Of a stretch of 64,000 nt of DNA, positions 46,343-57,662 are shown one piece after another. Each line of letters starts with the position of its first letter. Position 1 is the first letter of the stretch. The translations under genes were made by a program, and so were the position numbers. The stretch is taken from the NCBI GenBank assembly GCA_033220425.1, contig CM065649.1, forward strand, positions 2,728,001 to 2,792,000, written 5' to 3'. Under the pieces are notes generated by a model. It had not been told where the DNA came from. It saw only the letters and a program-made list of their open reading frames with translations, and made no database searches. The stretch is from Lepraria neglecta. Taxonomy: Eukaryota; Ascomycota; Lecanoromycetes; Lecanorales; Stereocaulaceae.

Positions 46343-47116
46343 TATGCGATTGAAGGTGCACACGATAATACTGCTTTCAGCACAGGTGAGTTTTGGCTAA
46401 ATAGTATTGTTCGACTGAGCAATCCATCACTGCTGCCTCATGGCCTCAGCTAGCCCGATTGCGCGGGGTATCGTGCAGGAAGTCTGCATTAGCTTGGAGG
46501 TGCAGCAACAATTAGTGAATCGCATGATGGCGGATTACGTGTAAGATTGCATAACCGCAAGGCTATGCCTGGCATATGCAATGAACTTCTACTGTATATC
46601 ATCTAATTCTCAGGTTGGGGCAGCTTGGGCAGTAGCTTGACAATTGATCTCTGCTCGAACAGCGAGGATCTAATCGCGATGTTTCCAGAATCAAGGGTGA
46701 GAGCTCATCAACTTTACCAGTCCCCAGATACAGATCCATTGTGGGATTTACAATGACTACTGTCAATGAACTCGTAGCTGTTATGCTCAATGGGTAGTGA
46801 AAAGCTGACTACACATGTTTGGCCACCAATTTCAGGGTTCGTTGTGTAAGAAGACAGCCATAGTTGAGGAGATGTTCAGAGATTTAAAGTGATCCTCGAT
46901 GTGTCGTTTGAAGTTCTTCTTCTCGGGCCTTCCAAGTGCACTAGATAATTTTCACTCAGAGGGGGGCCTTTATACAGAGAGTCCACCTTCTACCCCAATG
47001 GAAGTCTCAGACAGAGATGGTCGCCTAATCTAATACCGAATTGTTGTTAATTGCATGGTCGATTCTCCGGGAGCTGCAACCAGGTCCATGAAGGGGTATC
47101 GTACATGAAAGCCCGC
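46343..47116. other. Intergenic, no supported gene
   Basis: Short frames only; lies between the two ankyrin pseudogenes. Confidence 0.35.
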
Positions 47117-48440
47117 TCAGCTGGAAAAAGTGTTTGGCGTGCCGCAGATACTTGGTCTCGTTAAAGCCGCCTTCGGCGCCCGCCATGTAGCGAGAGTTTT
47201 CGAACTTATTCTGGCTCCGAGAGCCCAATTCACTTGCTGCGTACTTAGTTGAAACTGGATGCTACTATTGATAAACTTAATAAGGTTTTCCACTTTCGCG
47301 CCTTGGCTTATGAGCAAGCAAACAACAGACTGATGGCCGTTCGACGCTGCTGCGTATATAGTGCTGATGCGGCATACCTTGGCGTCTATATCAGCTCCAA
47401 AGTCTAATAGAAGGCGAACTACATTGCCATGGCCATTCTTGGCAGCGGCTTGCAAAGCAGTGTCTGCATAGGCAGCCTTGGAGCTTCGCGCATTCGCGCC
47501 TTACTAAGGAGAAGCGCCACCACTTTGCTTCTTCCATGGCAGGCGGCAGTAGAAAGTGGCGTGCCGTATGAAGGATGACGTGCATTGGCGTTTGCTCCAC
47601 TGCCAATGTGACGGTCTACCTCTTCAAGACACCCGGCCCGAGCGGCTTTCCAAATATCTTCATACTCGGTTGCTGACTTCCTGGCGTGTCGGTGGCGAAG
47701 ACCTTGGGTCGATGTTGCTTCTACGCAAATTGATGAATGACTCGCCCATACGACTGAAACTGAAGAAGCTGAACTGTGCTCACGCGATCGTGGTTGATCT
47801 TGTTCCAAAATTCGCCCTTGCTCTTCAAGTGGTATCTCAAAGGGCGGCCAAGTGATCTTCGCAGTCTCCGGTAGGTGTGCATGATAAGAAGGCCAGCCAC
47901 GAAAGCGACCATCCATCCATACAGCGTAGTATAGGTGCTCTTGGGCACTCCGATCCCGTTTGACCATGGAGGCAGGGTGCTTGGATGTATCGTCGAAGTC
48001 CGATGTATCCCACCGCGTCTCCACTTAGCTCTCTCCGAGTCAAAGTTCACATACGGCGGTTCAGGGAATGGGTCTCGTAACGCTAGCTCGCATTTGGCAT
48101 TAAGCTGAGAGGTTGGAGCCTATTTTTCCATTAGCCTGAAGTCATACAATATTGTGGTCAAAGCATCAACAAACCGCTTGCTCTTGACAGAGTTCGCGGA
48201 AGTCCTTAAGGGCTGTCCACTCTGCAAGCCTCACAGCTTCGAAGGCGAGTACTTGCTGATTGTAGGCGTATAGAAGACCGAGACCTCCGATGATAATGGA
48301 CATGCTGATCGCGATGCAGGTCGACAATGTGGACTTCTGTCTGACGATATTGCCAGCCTCCTGTAGCCTCGCCCAGCATTTCTATACCAACGTCCATATG
48401 CAGCCCAGGGTTCTTCAATATTGCTAGGATAAATGACAAG
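47117..48440 (-). pseudogene. Two-helix membrane protein with ankyrin repeats, pseudogene (copy 2)
   Basis: It has the same order as copy 1. A helix (ISMSIIIGGLGLLYAY) is followed by EAVRLAEWTALKDF near 48220-48340. An intron follows, then CELALRDPFPEPPYVNFD, a second helix (YGWMVAFVAGLLIMHTY), then ankyrin repeats (WKAARAGCLEEVDRHIGSGA; NGHGNVVRLLLDFGADIDA) to 47117. At least three frame changes are needed: before the first helix, near 47735, and at ~47497, where one missing base in AAGGCGCG splits an ankyrin repeat. Fewer in-frame stops than in copy 1. Confidence 0.75.
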
Positions 48441-48898
48441 TCGTTGTGGTGCTATGTCGTACCGCTGTCCTTGGATGCTGGGATACTCTTACGGAGCCGG
48501 CTGAAGGCGCAACCGGAGACGTGAGCGGCTGTAGCTGGATTGTGGTAGACATGGAGAAGTTGAAGCGTCAGTGCTTAGATCGACCGTGTTTCAAAGTCTT
48601 TGAGCATCGACGTGGTCGTGCGTATAATAATGGCGCAGGGATTTTGCGATGTTTGACCTCCACAGCCTAGTAGCCCGGAGGCTTCACGGGGGCAGGATCG
48701 GCCTGCATGACGGGTGCTGTGTACAGCACTAGCGGAACCTTCAGGTTCGGCAAGAGATCGCTACTTAGGAGAGTCGTAGGAGAGTCGCGTAGTCATCCAT
48801 GTGTTTCGTAGTCTTGATTCAATAGGCTTCTCGAAGATAGCCATTGTTAAGCTCAATGTCAAGCCTCCGAGTGACAGAAGATTTCATCGGAGACCTCA
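48441..48898. other. Intergenic, no supported gene
   Basis: No frame with a motif and no RNA gene recognised. Confidence 0.35.
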
Positions 48899-50001
48899 TC
48901 AACCTGTAGAATTGAGTGGGCTAACCATCTTCAACGAATCTGCCCATAATCTCCCCTCCTTATCCTTATCAAACGCATACGGCATATAGCTCTCATCCCC
49001 ATTCACCGTCGGCTCCGCCCTAGCACAGTCCTCCAAATATAGCCTTCCATTCCCCTCATACTCCTTCCCCACAGCAGCCAACACACTTGTAGCAGCACCT
49101 TGCTCAGTACTCTTCAGTATATTATCCACATTTGGCCTCGCCTTCCACTGCTCCATCGTCTCAGCAGGTATAAACTTCTGCAAGCCTGTCCAAATATCAC
49201 CAGGATGTAGAGAGAGTCCATGTAGCCCTTTCGACCCATATTGGTTCTCAATCTCATTCACCATGTAGATATTTGCGGTTTTGGACTGCCCGTAGCCGGC
49301 CCATGGTGTGTAATTCCCCTTTTCAAAGGTATAGTCGTCTAATTGGACTTCGCCGGCCATATGGCCTGAGGATGAGACGTTAACGACATGGGAGTGGAAT
49401 TGGGCGGTCGAGGAGGCGAGGAGGGTGTCTTTGAGTAGAAGGAACAAGAGGAAGTGCGCCAGGTGATTCGTGCCGAATTGAGACTCGAAGCCGTCGGCAG
49501 TCTTGGTGTAGGGAGCTGCCATTATACCTGCGTTGTTGACCAAGACGTTGAGCTTGTTGCTCTTGCTGAGGAAAGCTTTAGCGGCGCCACAAACGCTGTC
49601 GAGGGAGTTGTTGTCCATCTCTAGGAGCTCAACGCGGCCGGGCTCGAGGAAGGACTTGCATGCCTCTTCTCCTTTCTTGAGATTGCGTGCTGTAAGGAAG
49701 ACCTTTCCACCTTTGCGGCCAACGCACGGCCTGCCTCCACGCCTATTCCTGCTGGAGCCCCAGTGACGATGAAGACCTTGTCTGTCATCTTGCCTTCGAG
49801 GCCATTATCTTTGATAATCTGTAGAGCAGTAGGCCTTGCATCGCCAGGTCCACGGAGGTTGGCAAGCTTGTGGGCTTCGGAGTATTTGCTAGGCTTTGCT
49901 GCTGTTGAGAAGAATTGAGTGTTTGAGAGGTTGGAGCGGTAGATGACTCTGTTGCCGACGATTACTGTACTGTGGCGGCTGGAAAGCTTGCTCAGTATCA
50001 T
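48899..50001 (-). pseudogene. Short-chain dehydrogenase/reductase with one frameshift
   Basis: The ATG at 50001 gives an N-terminus rich in Arg/Ser and ending NTQFFSTAAKP, like a mitochondrial presequence. Then come the cofactor motif FIVTGAPAGIGVEAGRALAA, LNVLVNNAGIMAA, the Ser NVSSSGHMAG and the catalytic YGQSK. These are all landmarks of a retinol-dehydrogenase-like NAD(P)H oxidoreductase of ~365 aa. One base is missing in the A run of the coding strand (T run 49712-49714), between ALAAK and GGKVFLTARN. The frame is otherwise open to the stop at 48899. No intron fits. It is either a recent null allele or a base-call error. Confidence 0.75.
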
Positions 50002-50950
50002 TAGTGTATATCGATGACATGCACATCTTGAATGTCTTCGCGAGGAGCGATGATGTAGAGTTGATCAGTAATCGTTCTCTAGCATCTAAAGGGAAGGTCG
50101 AAATGTTCTGGGCGCTAGGCTGCCGGAGCCGTGTCCCTAAGGTAGTTTGAGGGCTTAGGCCCAAAAGCCCCACCAACTTCTAGGCGGGCACTCCCTTAAG
50201 ATCGGTCCCGCTCAATCACTAGGTGTACACCCTATCGTGATTATGTGATGGTCTTTGCGTAGTCCAATACTTCATATTTGAGGATTTGAATGCCTGTCTA
50301 TGCTGATAGCTTTGGCTCCTACTAACTTGAAAATTTGAGCAAGGAATGACTCGTCTGATATTTAATGTAGACTGCTCTTGGGTTAATTGTTGAATAAATA
50401 GACCCCGCTGCTATCGAATTCTAGCTCAAATATTCTTAAAAATTGATGACTTTCCAGCTTTGTTATTGTTTTGACAGATAGGGTAGTCTCTCTGCTCCGA
50501 TAGCGAGAACTCCAAGGGAAGGATTTTGAAATGTCGTTGAATCAGGTCCAGTGTGAACGCCTTTTGAGTGTTTTAGTGCACGCATAGAGTCGAACCGTAG
50601 AAATATAGGGCCAGGGACAGCTGGATGAATATGATTTTGGGCTATTTGCATCGGCATATAGAGCTTTAGAAGTACGTTCTTCGGGACCAAACTTTCCCAG
50701 TCTGTCCCATTCTATGCTCCTGAGATATTATTCTGCACGCAAACCCTCTCAGACAGCTTCTTGGCCACTGTATTATGCTCCAACAAAGTCCTTTGTGCGC
50801 CAAATCCTATACTTCAGACCCATTTCGAGGCAGAAACTCTGCTTTCAGATGGAGTTTTCTACCCTATTTCTGGCTGCGAAACTTTCATTGTAGCTCTTGT
50901 CTCTCCTGCGACGAGAGATACTGACTCCAAAATCCGCAGATGTTGAATGC
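50002..50950. other. Intergenic, no supported gene
   Basis: Upstream region of the dehydrogenase and 3' flank of the amidase. Holds the second copy of an exact 18-nt match (50481-50498) to 33850-33867. Confidence 0.35.
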
Positions 50951-53189
50951 TCAACCTGTCGATTTCCTCGCAACAGGAATGTCCTTGGACATACAATTCT
51001 TGTAGGTAGGAGTCGGCCGCCAGCCATTAATACTGTGCACCAAGTCCTCAATAGCACTTGCCCACTTGATAAGAACGTCTTCTTTCCAAGCTGTGTGCTG
51101 AATTGACAGGCTAAATGGCAATCCTGCCGAATCAACACCAATTGGAATGCAAATAATGGGGTAACCTATTCATTATCAGCACTCTGGTCGACTCCTTGTA
51201 GGAATTCTCTCACCCGCTTGCGCTGCAAGTTGTTGGCCCGGTCCCTTTCGATCACACAGCAAGAGCGCATCGAATTCAGCATTGTCATTATTTGAAGTAC
51301 ACTTTAAGGCGGCATCGATGCCTTCCGAGCGGGACTTGGTCTGAATGTAACTCAGAGCTTGCAGATACTTCGCATCTTTAACTCCACGAGAAGCGGCGAT
51401 CTCTCGAAGATTGTCCTGATGAAAGCGTTAGCACTGGGAAAAAGTGTATAAACTAACGGTCATCGAGCTGCGTGTACATCAAATTTAATGGTGAAAGCGC
51501 CAGAATCTGCATTGTATGGAGGTTATTGAGCAGTGAATACGTCAAACTCAAGGGCAAACCGCCAGAAAGTTACAACGTCCAGAAATAATTGAGCAGCATG
51601 CACGTCAAGCATAACGGTAAAAGCCCCGCAAAGCTGCTTCGTTTTGAGATAACGAGCAGCGAATTTGCGTATGCGAACTCACCTGTCCAGCAGGAAAGGC
51701 TGGGTGGTCGCCCGGGTGAGCGCCTTCTGTGCCACTATTGCTCTCATTGTATGCTATGGTATCTTCCACGGTCTTCATGTCTGTGCCGGAGAGCTCTGAC
51801 AAGTACGATTTGATTCCGTTGTATGCATCGACTTTTACGACGGTGAATTCAGACTGTGATGGCTCGCCGTAGTTCCTGCTCCTGTCAACATATAATCTCG
51901 CTTAAGACCCGATTCTCGCACCAATCCCAACTACCATCTGGTGGTATGTGTTCCTCTGCGCAAGGGAAGTCGGTTGGCTCAACCTCTCCACCAGCGTCTC
52001 TGATCGCTTGGAAGACTTTTGAAGCTACTTCCTTCCTGTCTTCTGGTACCTGGTCCCAACAGCGTTTGTTTGGTAGACCGAACCTGGCTCCTTTGAGGAT
52101 TGCTCTGGTTGTTAGGGATTTGGAGTAATCAACGGTTTGAGCTCTGGATGGTGAACAAGTGGAACTGTCTCTTTCATCCGTCCCAACAATCGCATTGAGT
52201 CCATAAACTGCATCTGCGACAGTTCTGCCAAATGATCCAATGGTGTCCATGTTCTCACTGATTGGGATCACTCCACTTCTGGATGTCAGACCAACAGTGG
52301 GCTTGATGCCAACCACCCCATTCATCGAAGCAGGGCCGATTATTGATGTGTCTGTCTCGGTACCAAATGATAAAGGTACAATGTTAGCTGCTACTGCTGC
52401 AGCAGAGCCCGAGCTGGAGCCGTCTAAAGTTCAATAAGTGATAGTTCATCAGCGCACAAGGCACTTTCATACTCACATGGGCTGCTGGAGAGGTCGTAGG
52501 GGTTGCGCACCTGTCCTCCACGAGGAGAATATCCCGTCGAATAGCTTGATGATCTGACTGAGGACCATTCACTCATATTGGCGTGACCCAAGATGATCGC
52601 ACCTGCTTTGCGTAGTAATGAAACGACGTGAGCATCTCTTGGCACAATGCTTCCCAGCAAAGCCCAAGAACCTGCTGTTGTTTGCATTTTGTCCTTCGTG
52701 GCCATGTTCTGCGTATATCAGATTAATTCACCCGGGATCTGACTGCTGTCACGCACATCTTTCACTAAGACAGGAGAGCCATGGAGCACACCTCTCGTCT
52801 TACCCTGGCGTCTCTCTTCGTCCAGCTGTTCTGCAATATGTACAGCATCGGGATTGGCCTCAATGACGGTCTCAAGATAGGGATTAGTCTAAAAATGTAT
52901 TAGCACATGCGTGAATTGGAACATTTCTGAGACTGTAGAATAAGGGATTACAAACACAGTGTATCCGCTCAAGGCAGAACCTGACATAATCAACAGACGA
53001 AAAGCGGCCCTCGGTCAGATATCGTTGCAAGTTCTCAACAGAGACTTCGTACAACTCAATCCCTTTTAACGACTGAACGTGAAATTTATCAGGCACATCT
53101 TGCTGTGAAAATACGCTTGGATTAAGATTCGGAGCACCCTCACTGTAGATGTTTACTCGGGTCAAGAAGGATTTCAATGACTGGGTCAT
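50951..53189 (-). CDS. Fungal amidase (amidase signature family)
   Basis: Seven exons: complement(50951..51165, 51214..51415, 51683..51881, 51922..52423, 52477..52708, 52757..52888, 52956..53189), 1716 nt, 571 aa. All phases agree. The Ser-cisSer-Lys triad is present: Lys121 in SPVLVKDNMA, Ser202/203 in GSSSGSAAAVAAN, nucleophile Ser226 in TETDTSIIGPA. No signal peptide, so probably cytosolic. Members hydrolyse small or aromatic amides and release ammonia. One intron is only 40 nt (51882-51921), yet removing it is required to join SWDW to RNYGEPSQSEF as in the family. Another is unusually long (267 nt) and holds a minisatellite. It is divergent from an MFS transporter across 518 bp; shared regulation is possible. 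A decayed copy lies at 60.8-61.4 kb. Confidence 0.9.
51465..51716. repeat. 63-bp tandem repeat inside amidase intron 5
   Basis: GAGC(A/T)G recurs at 51465, 51528, 51591 and 51654, exactly 63 bp apart. It is followed each time by a variant of ACGTCAA...GG(C/T)AAA...CC..AGAAAG. The fourth unit runs into the 5' splice site and exon 5, so the intron seems to have grown by repeat expansion from the exon border. Confidence 0.8.
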
Positions 53190-53707
53190 GATTTGAGTTA
53201 GACCGCCAGGAATGTGTCAATTTGTTATTGTCAACGATTTAAAGAGAGCATCTGATATATATACCGCGTGCCGAAGAAGGCTTCGAGGGTCTCCACTTTC
53301 ATCCGATGATGAAGCTTGCTAGATAGCCGCCAAGGATTCTGACGTAAGGCTAAGCCCCAATTTTAGCGCCTAAAAAAGGTGGGGCCAAATGGTGCATCAC
53401 CAATGATTAATCTCCAATGAGTTTTAACGCTCACTTCTCTCTCCAACGGACAATTGATATCTTATGATAGGTTCGTCATGAGATCCTGCTGCTACTGAGC
53501 TCAGACGGACTAAATATTGATCCAATAATGAAGCCGAATTTCTGAGGCTGTGTTACATCCCTCTTCACCTTGACACCTCGACGTCTTAAACTTGATCGAT
53601 TGTAAGCTCCTTTCTTGCAGCTGCTTTTTCTCTTCTACAAGTATATCTGCTTCGCCAAAGACAAGCGCAATTTCGTCTTATCAGACCAGCTCGAGCTGAG
53701 TACAAAG
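53190..53707. promoter_or_regulatory. Shared divergent promoter region, amidase/MFS transporter
   Basis: 518 bp between the two start codons. There is no coding frame. No binding site can be named with confidence. Divergent arrangement suggests, but does not show, common control. Confidence 0.45.
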
Positions 53708-55411
53708 ATGGAGACTGCTCTACAAGTTGACCTGGCAAAGCCGGAGGCACCTGCAGAACAAGTCTTGGAGAGCGCTCTTGGTCAGATACCTTCTCAGTCT
53801 ACATTGGCCAGAGATAAATCACCCAGTCACCGGCCAAGTAACAACGAAAAGCAGCCAATCAGAGGAAGATCTGAAACTACAAATCAAGTACGATTAGGAC
53901 CCAAGTACTCCCAGGGTCGACGATCTCGATCAGTCTCTACTCAAGGTGTTTCGAATGAAGCACCAGAAAACGGTCATTTTGACGAGACTACAAATGCCTA
54001 CACTTTGCAGCCTGTTGACGAGGGCTTTGGTGCCTGGAGTTATGTTGCATCTGCGTTCGCTATGTTCATTGTTGTATGGGGTAAGTAACTGTACCATCAA
54101 ATTTACAGATAGCCACGAGGCCAAAACTCTTCGCTAATGCATCTACTAGGATTTCCACAATCATTTCCCATCTTCCAGACCTACTTGTCTACTGGGGAAT
54201 CTGCCAAGCACACTGACTCTGTGATCCTCGCTTTCTTAGCCCCAGGACTCCAGGATATCGAAGAAGGCATTATGTTCCAGATATTGCCAAAGGCGGCCAG
54301 ACATCGGCGGACCCTTGTTCTTGTGGGCATATCAATCATGATGCTATCATTGCTTCTGGCGAGCTGTGCAGCCGAAGCCTGGCAAATCGTTTTGACGCAG
54401 GGAATTCTTTACGGAATCGGTGGCATATTCCTCAACTTTGTACATGTCTCGATTTTCTCAGAATGGTTCGACAAGAAGAAAGGTCAGGCTATGGGCTTGA
54501 TCTGGCTTGGTTATCGGGTAGGAGGTTTGGGCTTTCCCCCTGTCTGTCAATGGCTTCTTGAGAAGCATGGATTCAAGCAAACATTGCGAGTCCTTATAGC
54601 TCCCATGTTAGCGCTCTTGTTGCCTTGTTTGGTGCTCTTCCGCGGTCGATATCCTGCAGCAACTGTTATTTCCAAGCCAACACAACCAACGGTATCGAAA
54701 ATCGAAGCCCTGAGAACACCCAGCGTCCTGTTCTATTTGGTTGCGTCTGTTTTATTCGGCTTCGTAACGAACGTGCCAATGATGTTTATTACAAAATTCG
54801 GTGCTGATCTTGGACTTAATGCTTCTGATCGAGCCTTGTCCCTTTCGATGGTTTTTGCTAGCAACATGCTGGGGACTTACGTATTTGGCCGACTTAGTGA
54901 CAAGGGCTTTCACCAGTGGTTGATGGGTACTTCTGCTCTATCTGCATCGTTGATACACTTCGTTCTTTGGGGCTTCATCAAGACAAAGTATGGTGTATTT
55001 GCATATGCTGTTTGTATAGGTCTTGCAAGTGGAGGTGAGTGCTCCTATCTTATGCTATACAATGGCTGACTGAACCAGGGTTCCGCAATTGCCTCTTCTC
55101 ATTCTATTCAGAAGTTTCGGGACAAAACAGTGAGCTTTTCACTGCTATCCACAGTCTCTTCAGCTTCTTTGATGGGGTGGCAATACTGTCCGTGGGACCA
55201 GTGGGGACTGCCCTACTGAAACTCTCGCCGGAACTTGAGATCGGAGCTTACGCTATCGGGAGATACAAGGTACGCCAGGCATCTCCATCCAATTTCGGAG
55301 TCAGCTGACCGCTGTTAGTATCTTATTGCCTACGCTGGGGCGATGACGATGGCAAGCGGGCTACTTGTTCTGGCCCCCTTGCTGCTGAGAATCATTAGAC
55401 TCCCAAGGTAG
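53708..55411 (+). CDS. Monocarboxylate-type MFS transporter
   Basis: Four exons: 53708..54080, 54150..55034, 55079..55269, 55319..55411, 1542 nt, 513 aa, with phases consistent. The N-terminal ~95 residues are a hydrophilic cytosolic tail rich in Ser/Pro/Arg. The first helix follows EGFGAWSYVASAFAMFIVVWG, then FPQSFPIFQTYLSTG, the opening of fungal monocarboxylate/riboflavin-type (MCH/MCT) permeases. Twelve hydrophobic segments are compatible. The loop EWFDKKKGQAMGL after helix 4 is characteristic of the group, and GRLSDKG lies between helices 8 and 9. The upstream in-frame TTG was rejected as start in favour of the ATG at 53708. It may import the amidase substrate or product (inference from position only). 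Confidence 0.88.
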
Positions 55412-55866
55412 AAGGCAGTGGAGACTGCTAGTTCGGTGAGCATAAATATTGACTCTTCTAGCCGCGGTTCTATCAGCCAGAAGGAAGGCTAGAAGCAATG
55501 GTATGCTGCATAAGCTGGGGACCTATATACCTTGGTTTAATCGTATCAATTGCGTGAATGATGTAATGCCAACCTTGTAATATATAATATAGAGAATTAA
55601 TATCTGTCCGCAGCTAGGAATTACAGTAACCGTCGACCTTACCTCATTACCAGATCACCATATTGCTGTGCTTACTATAATGCCAACTTGTCAAGATAAG
55701 AGGACGAGCATGCAGCCCCCAACTGGGGCTTGCGCCCCGGTCACGTGGCCCCCACTGGCGTGTCATGGGTGATCTGCAGGCTTTGCAGTGGGCGCTAAAG
55801 ACCCAGGTGTGCATCTGAAACTCGATCCCTTAGGGAAGGTAGAAACTCGTCCTCCAGCCAAAGCTA
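55412..55866. other. Intergenic, no supported gene
   Basis: 3' flank of the transporter and upstream region of the CorA-like gene; no frame or RNA gene supported. Confidence 0.35.
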
Positions 55867-57662
55867 TGTCTTCTTCATCTCTCTCTCAGTGCTACGCCAG
55901 CTTCTTATCAGGCAGTAGTAATGCCTCAGTTGCGCGCAACTTTCACCGACGCCTACGACAACAACGCCATGGAACTAGGCTCCATCCGCCGTGTACCTTC
56001 CATCCCTTTCCTTGACGAGGGCGCCTCTGGCCCTAGCTCTTTGCGTTCGAGCTTGGACAGTAGCTATTGCAAGTGTCAAGGATGCGACGTCCATATATAC
56101 GATGACGCGCCTGCGGCTCCTAGCGAGTCGCCGGCAAGAACCAGCCAGAGACTCAATACTTCCTCATGGTATGGCGGACTTGGAGAGTTCGAGGACCTGA
56201 AAGAGCATCTCAAGGTAAGCAACTTGCGCCGTGCATTACGGCTCCGCGCTGACTGTTTCAAGATCAGGGATCCCCACAGGTCTCGATGGATGTGAGCATT
56301 CCTCGCACTTCTTCATGAAAAGAGCACTGCTCAATTGGCACTAGCAATGTGGTCGGCTGGTCAGATATCTACCTAGATGTGGGTTAAAATACTACCCGTC
56401 GGGCATACAAAATACACAGCTCATTCAGGCTAGGAGATTGCCAAAATCCATCTTGGAGGTCACAAATGCCTGGACTTGGAGAGTAGGTCTAGGCAGGCGC
56501 TCGGTGGCCCAACAGACGCAGGAGATGACGGCAAATGTAGGCAGTGAGCCTTCTTTACACGCTCTTGTGCTCAGGCTAAGAGACACAGTCATATGGCTTC
56601 AGACACAGATCTGGTTCGTGGGAAAACGAACACCTACATGGTCCTCCTTGCGGCAGATAAGATTTCGAATGGTTATTTGCTTGCCCACAGTCAATCATGC
56701 CGGTACCGCTCTACTACATATTAGATCTATGGACTAGCTAGACTGACTATTAGCAGGCACTATTATCACCAACTTCGTGGGTCCGCATCGCCTTGCACAA
56801 GAGGTCGGTAGTATATATGTGGAACGAGTCCTCGAAGGACATTCTTTGGGGCACCAGACTTTGGGATGCGTCTGGCTCCTAGCTTTTGCGATATTGCGGA
56901 CTACTGCAGAGCAGCTCGACTTCGCCTTCGATATCTTCGATCCAACAGATGCGCCTCCGAGTGTTAGTCACCTACCCAGACTTGTACGTTTTATCGCTAA
57001 CTGACAGCCACCAGATGCACAACATTCCTCAACTGAATGACTTGCCTGAGATCCTTGAGAAGTCGAACAGACTAGCTCGTATCGACAGATACTTGTCAGG
57101 GTTGGAAGAGTTCCAGTCCTTCTTCTCCTCAGTTCGACAACTTCTCTCTGTAGAAGCGGCTCCAGAGACAGGCGATAATCAACTTGGCTTTCGCTCTACG
57201 GATGTCACCAAGTCAGCAGATTTTGAGGCTGCAAGAGCTCAGGAGAAGATACAGCAGGAGCAAAGACTTTGCCAAACATACATGAGACAATATGACACAC
57301 TTGTGCAACTCGTCAGTCTACACCCAGATTCCCTACATCCGTACAAGACCTGACTCGCATTCTAGGTTATTTCCTACAGCGCCACTCAGATAACCGAACG
57401 ACTCGACGCTGGACGGAAGCTCGGCGAGCAATTCGCCAAGATAGGAATGTTCCTTGCTGCACTTGCTGGTATAGTCGCCCCAATGAGCTTACTGACTGGC
57501 TTCTATGGTATGAATGTGAAAGAGTTTGTCCCAGGAACTTCGACTACTTTATTCGAGTTCTGGCAAATCGGCATACCAGTGCTCCTGCTTACAACAAGCT
57601 GCATTGCTACCACCGCTATCTGGATGATCAACAACGCCAGCCGTGTGGCGGGGAAGAAGTGA
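55867..57662 (+). pseudogene. CorA-like Mg2+ transporter family protein, disrupted
   Basis: The 3' half is convincing. An exon reads HNIPQLNDLPEILEKSNRLA to TLVQL, then a 54-nt intron (57312-57365), then QITERLDAGRKLGEQFAKIG, a membrane helix, the CorA signature YGMNV and a second helix (IGIPVLLLTTSCIATTAIW), ending at 57660-57662. The 5' part is damaged. The ATG at 55867 reads MSSSSLSQCYASFLSG, but the continuation DAYDNNAMELGSIRRV is one base out of phase (~55945). After RDPHRSRW a GTGAGC...CTAG intron leads to a frame with TAA at ~56387 while KYYPSG continues in another phase. The middle (56440-56780) has no single open frame. Fungal CorA-like soluble/membrane proteins are common; this copy is probably non-functional. 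Confidence 0.6.
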
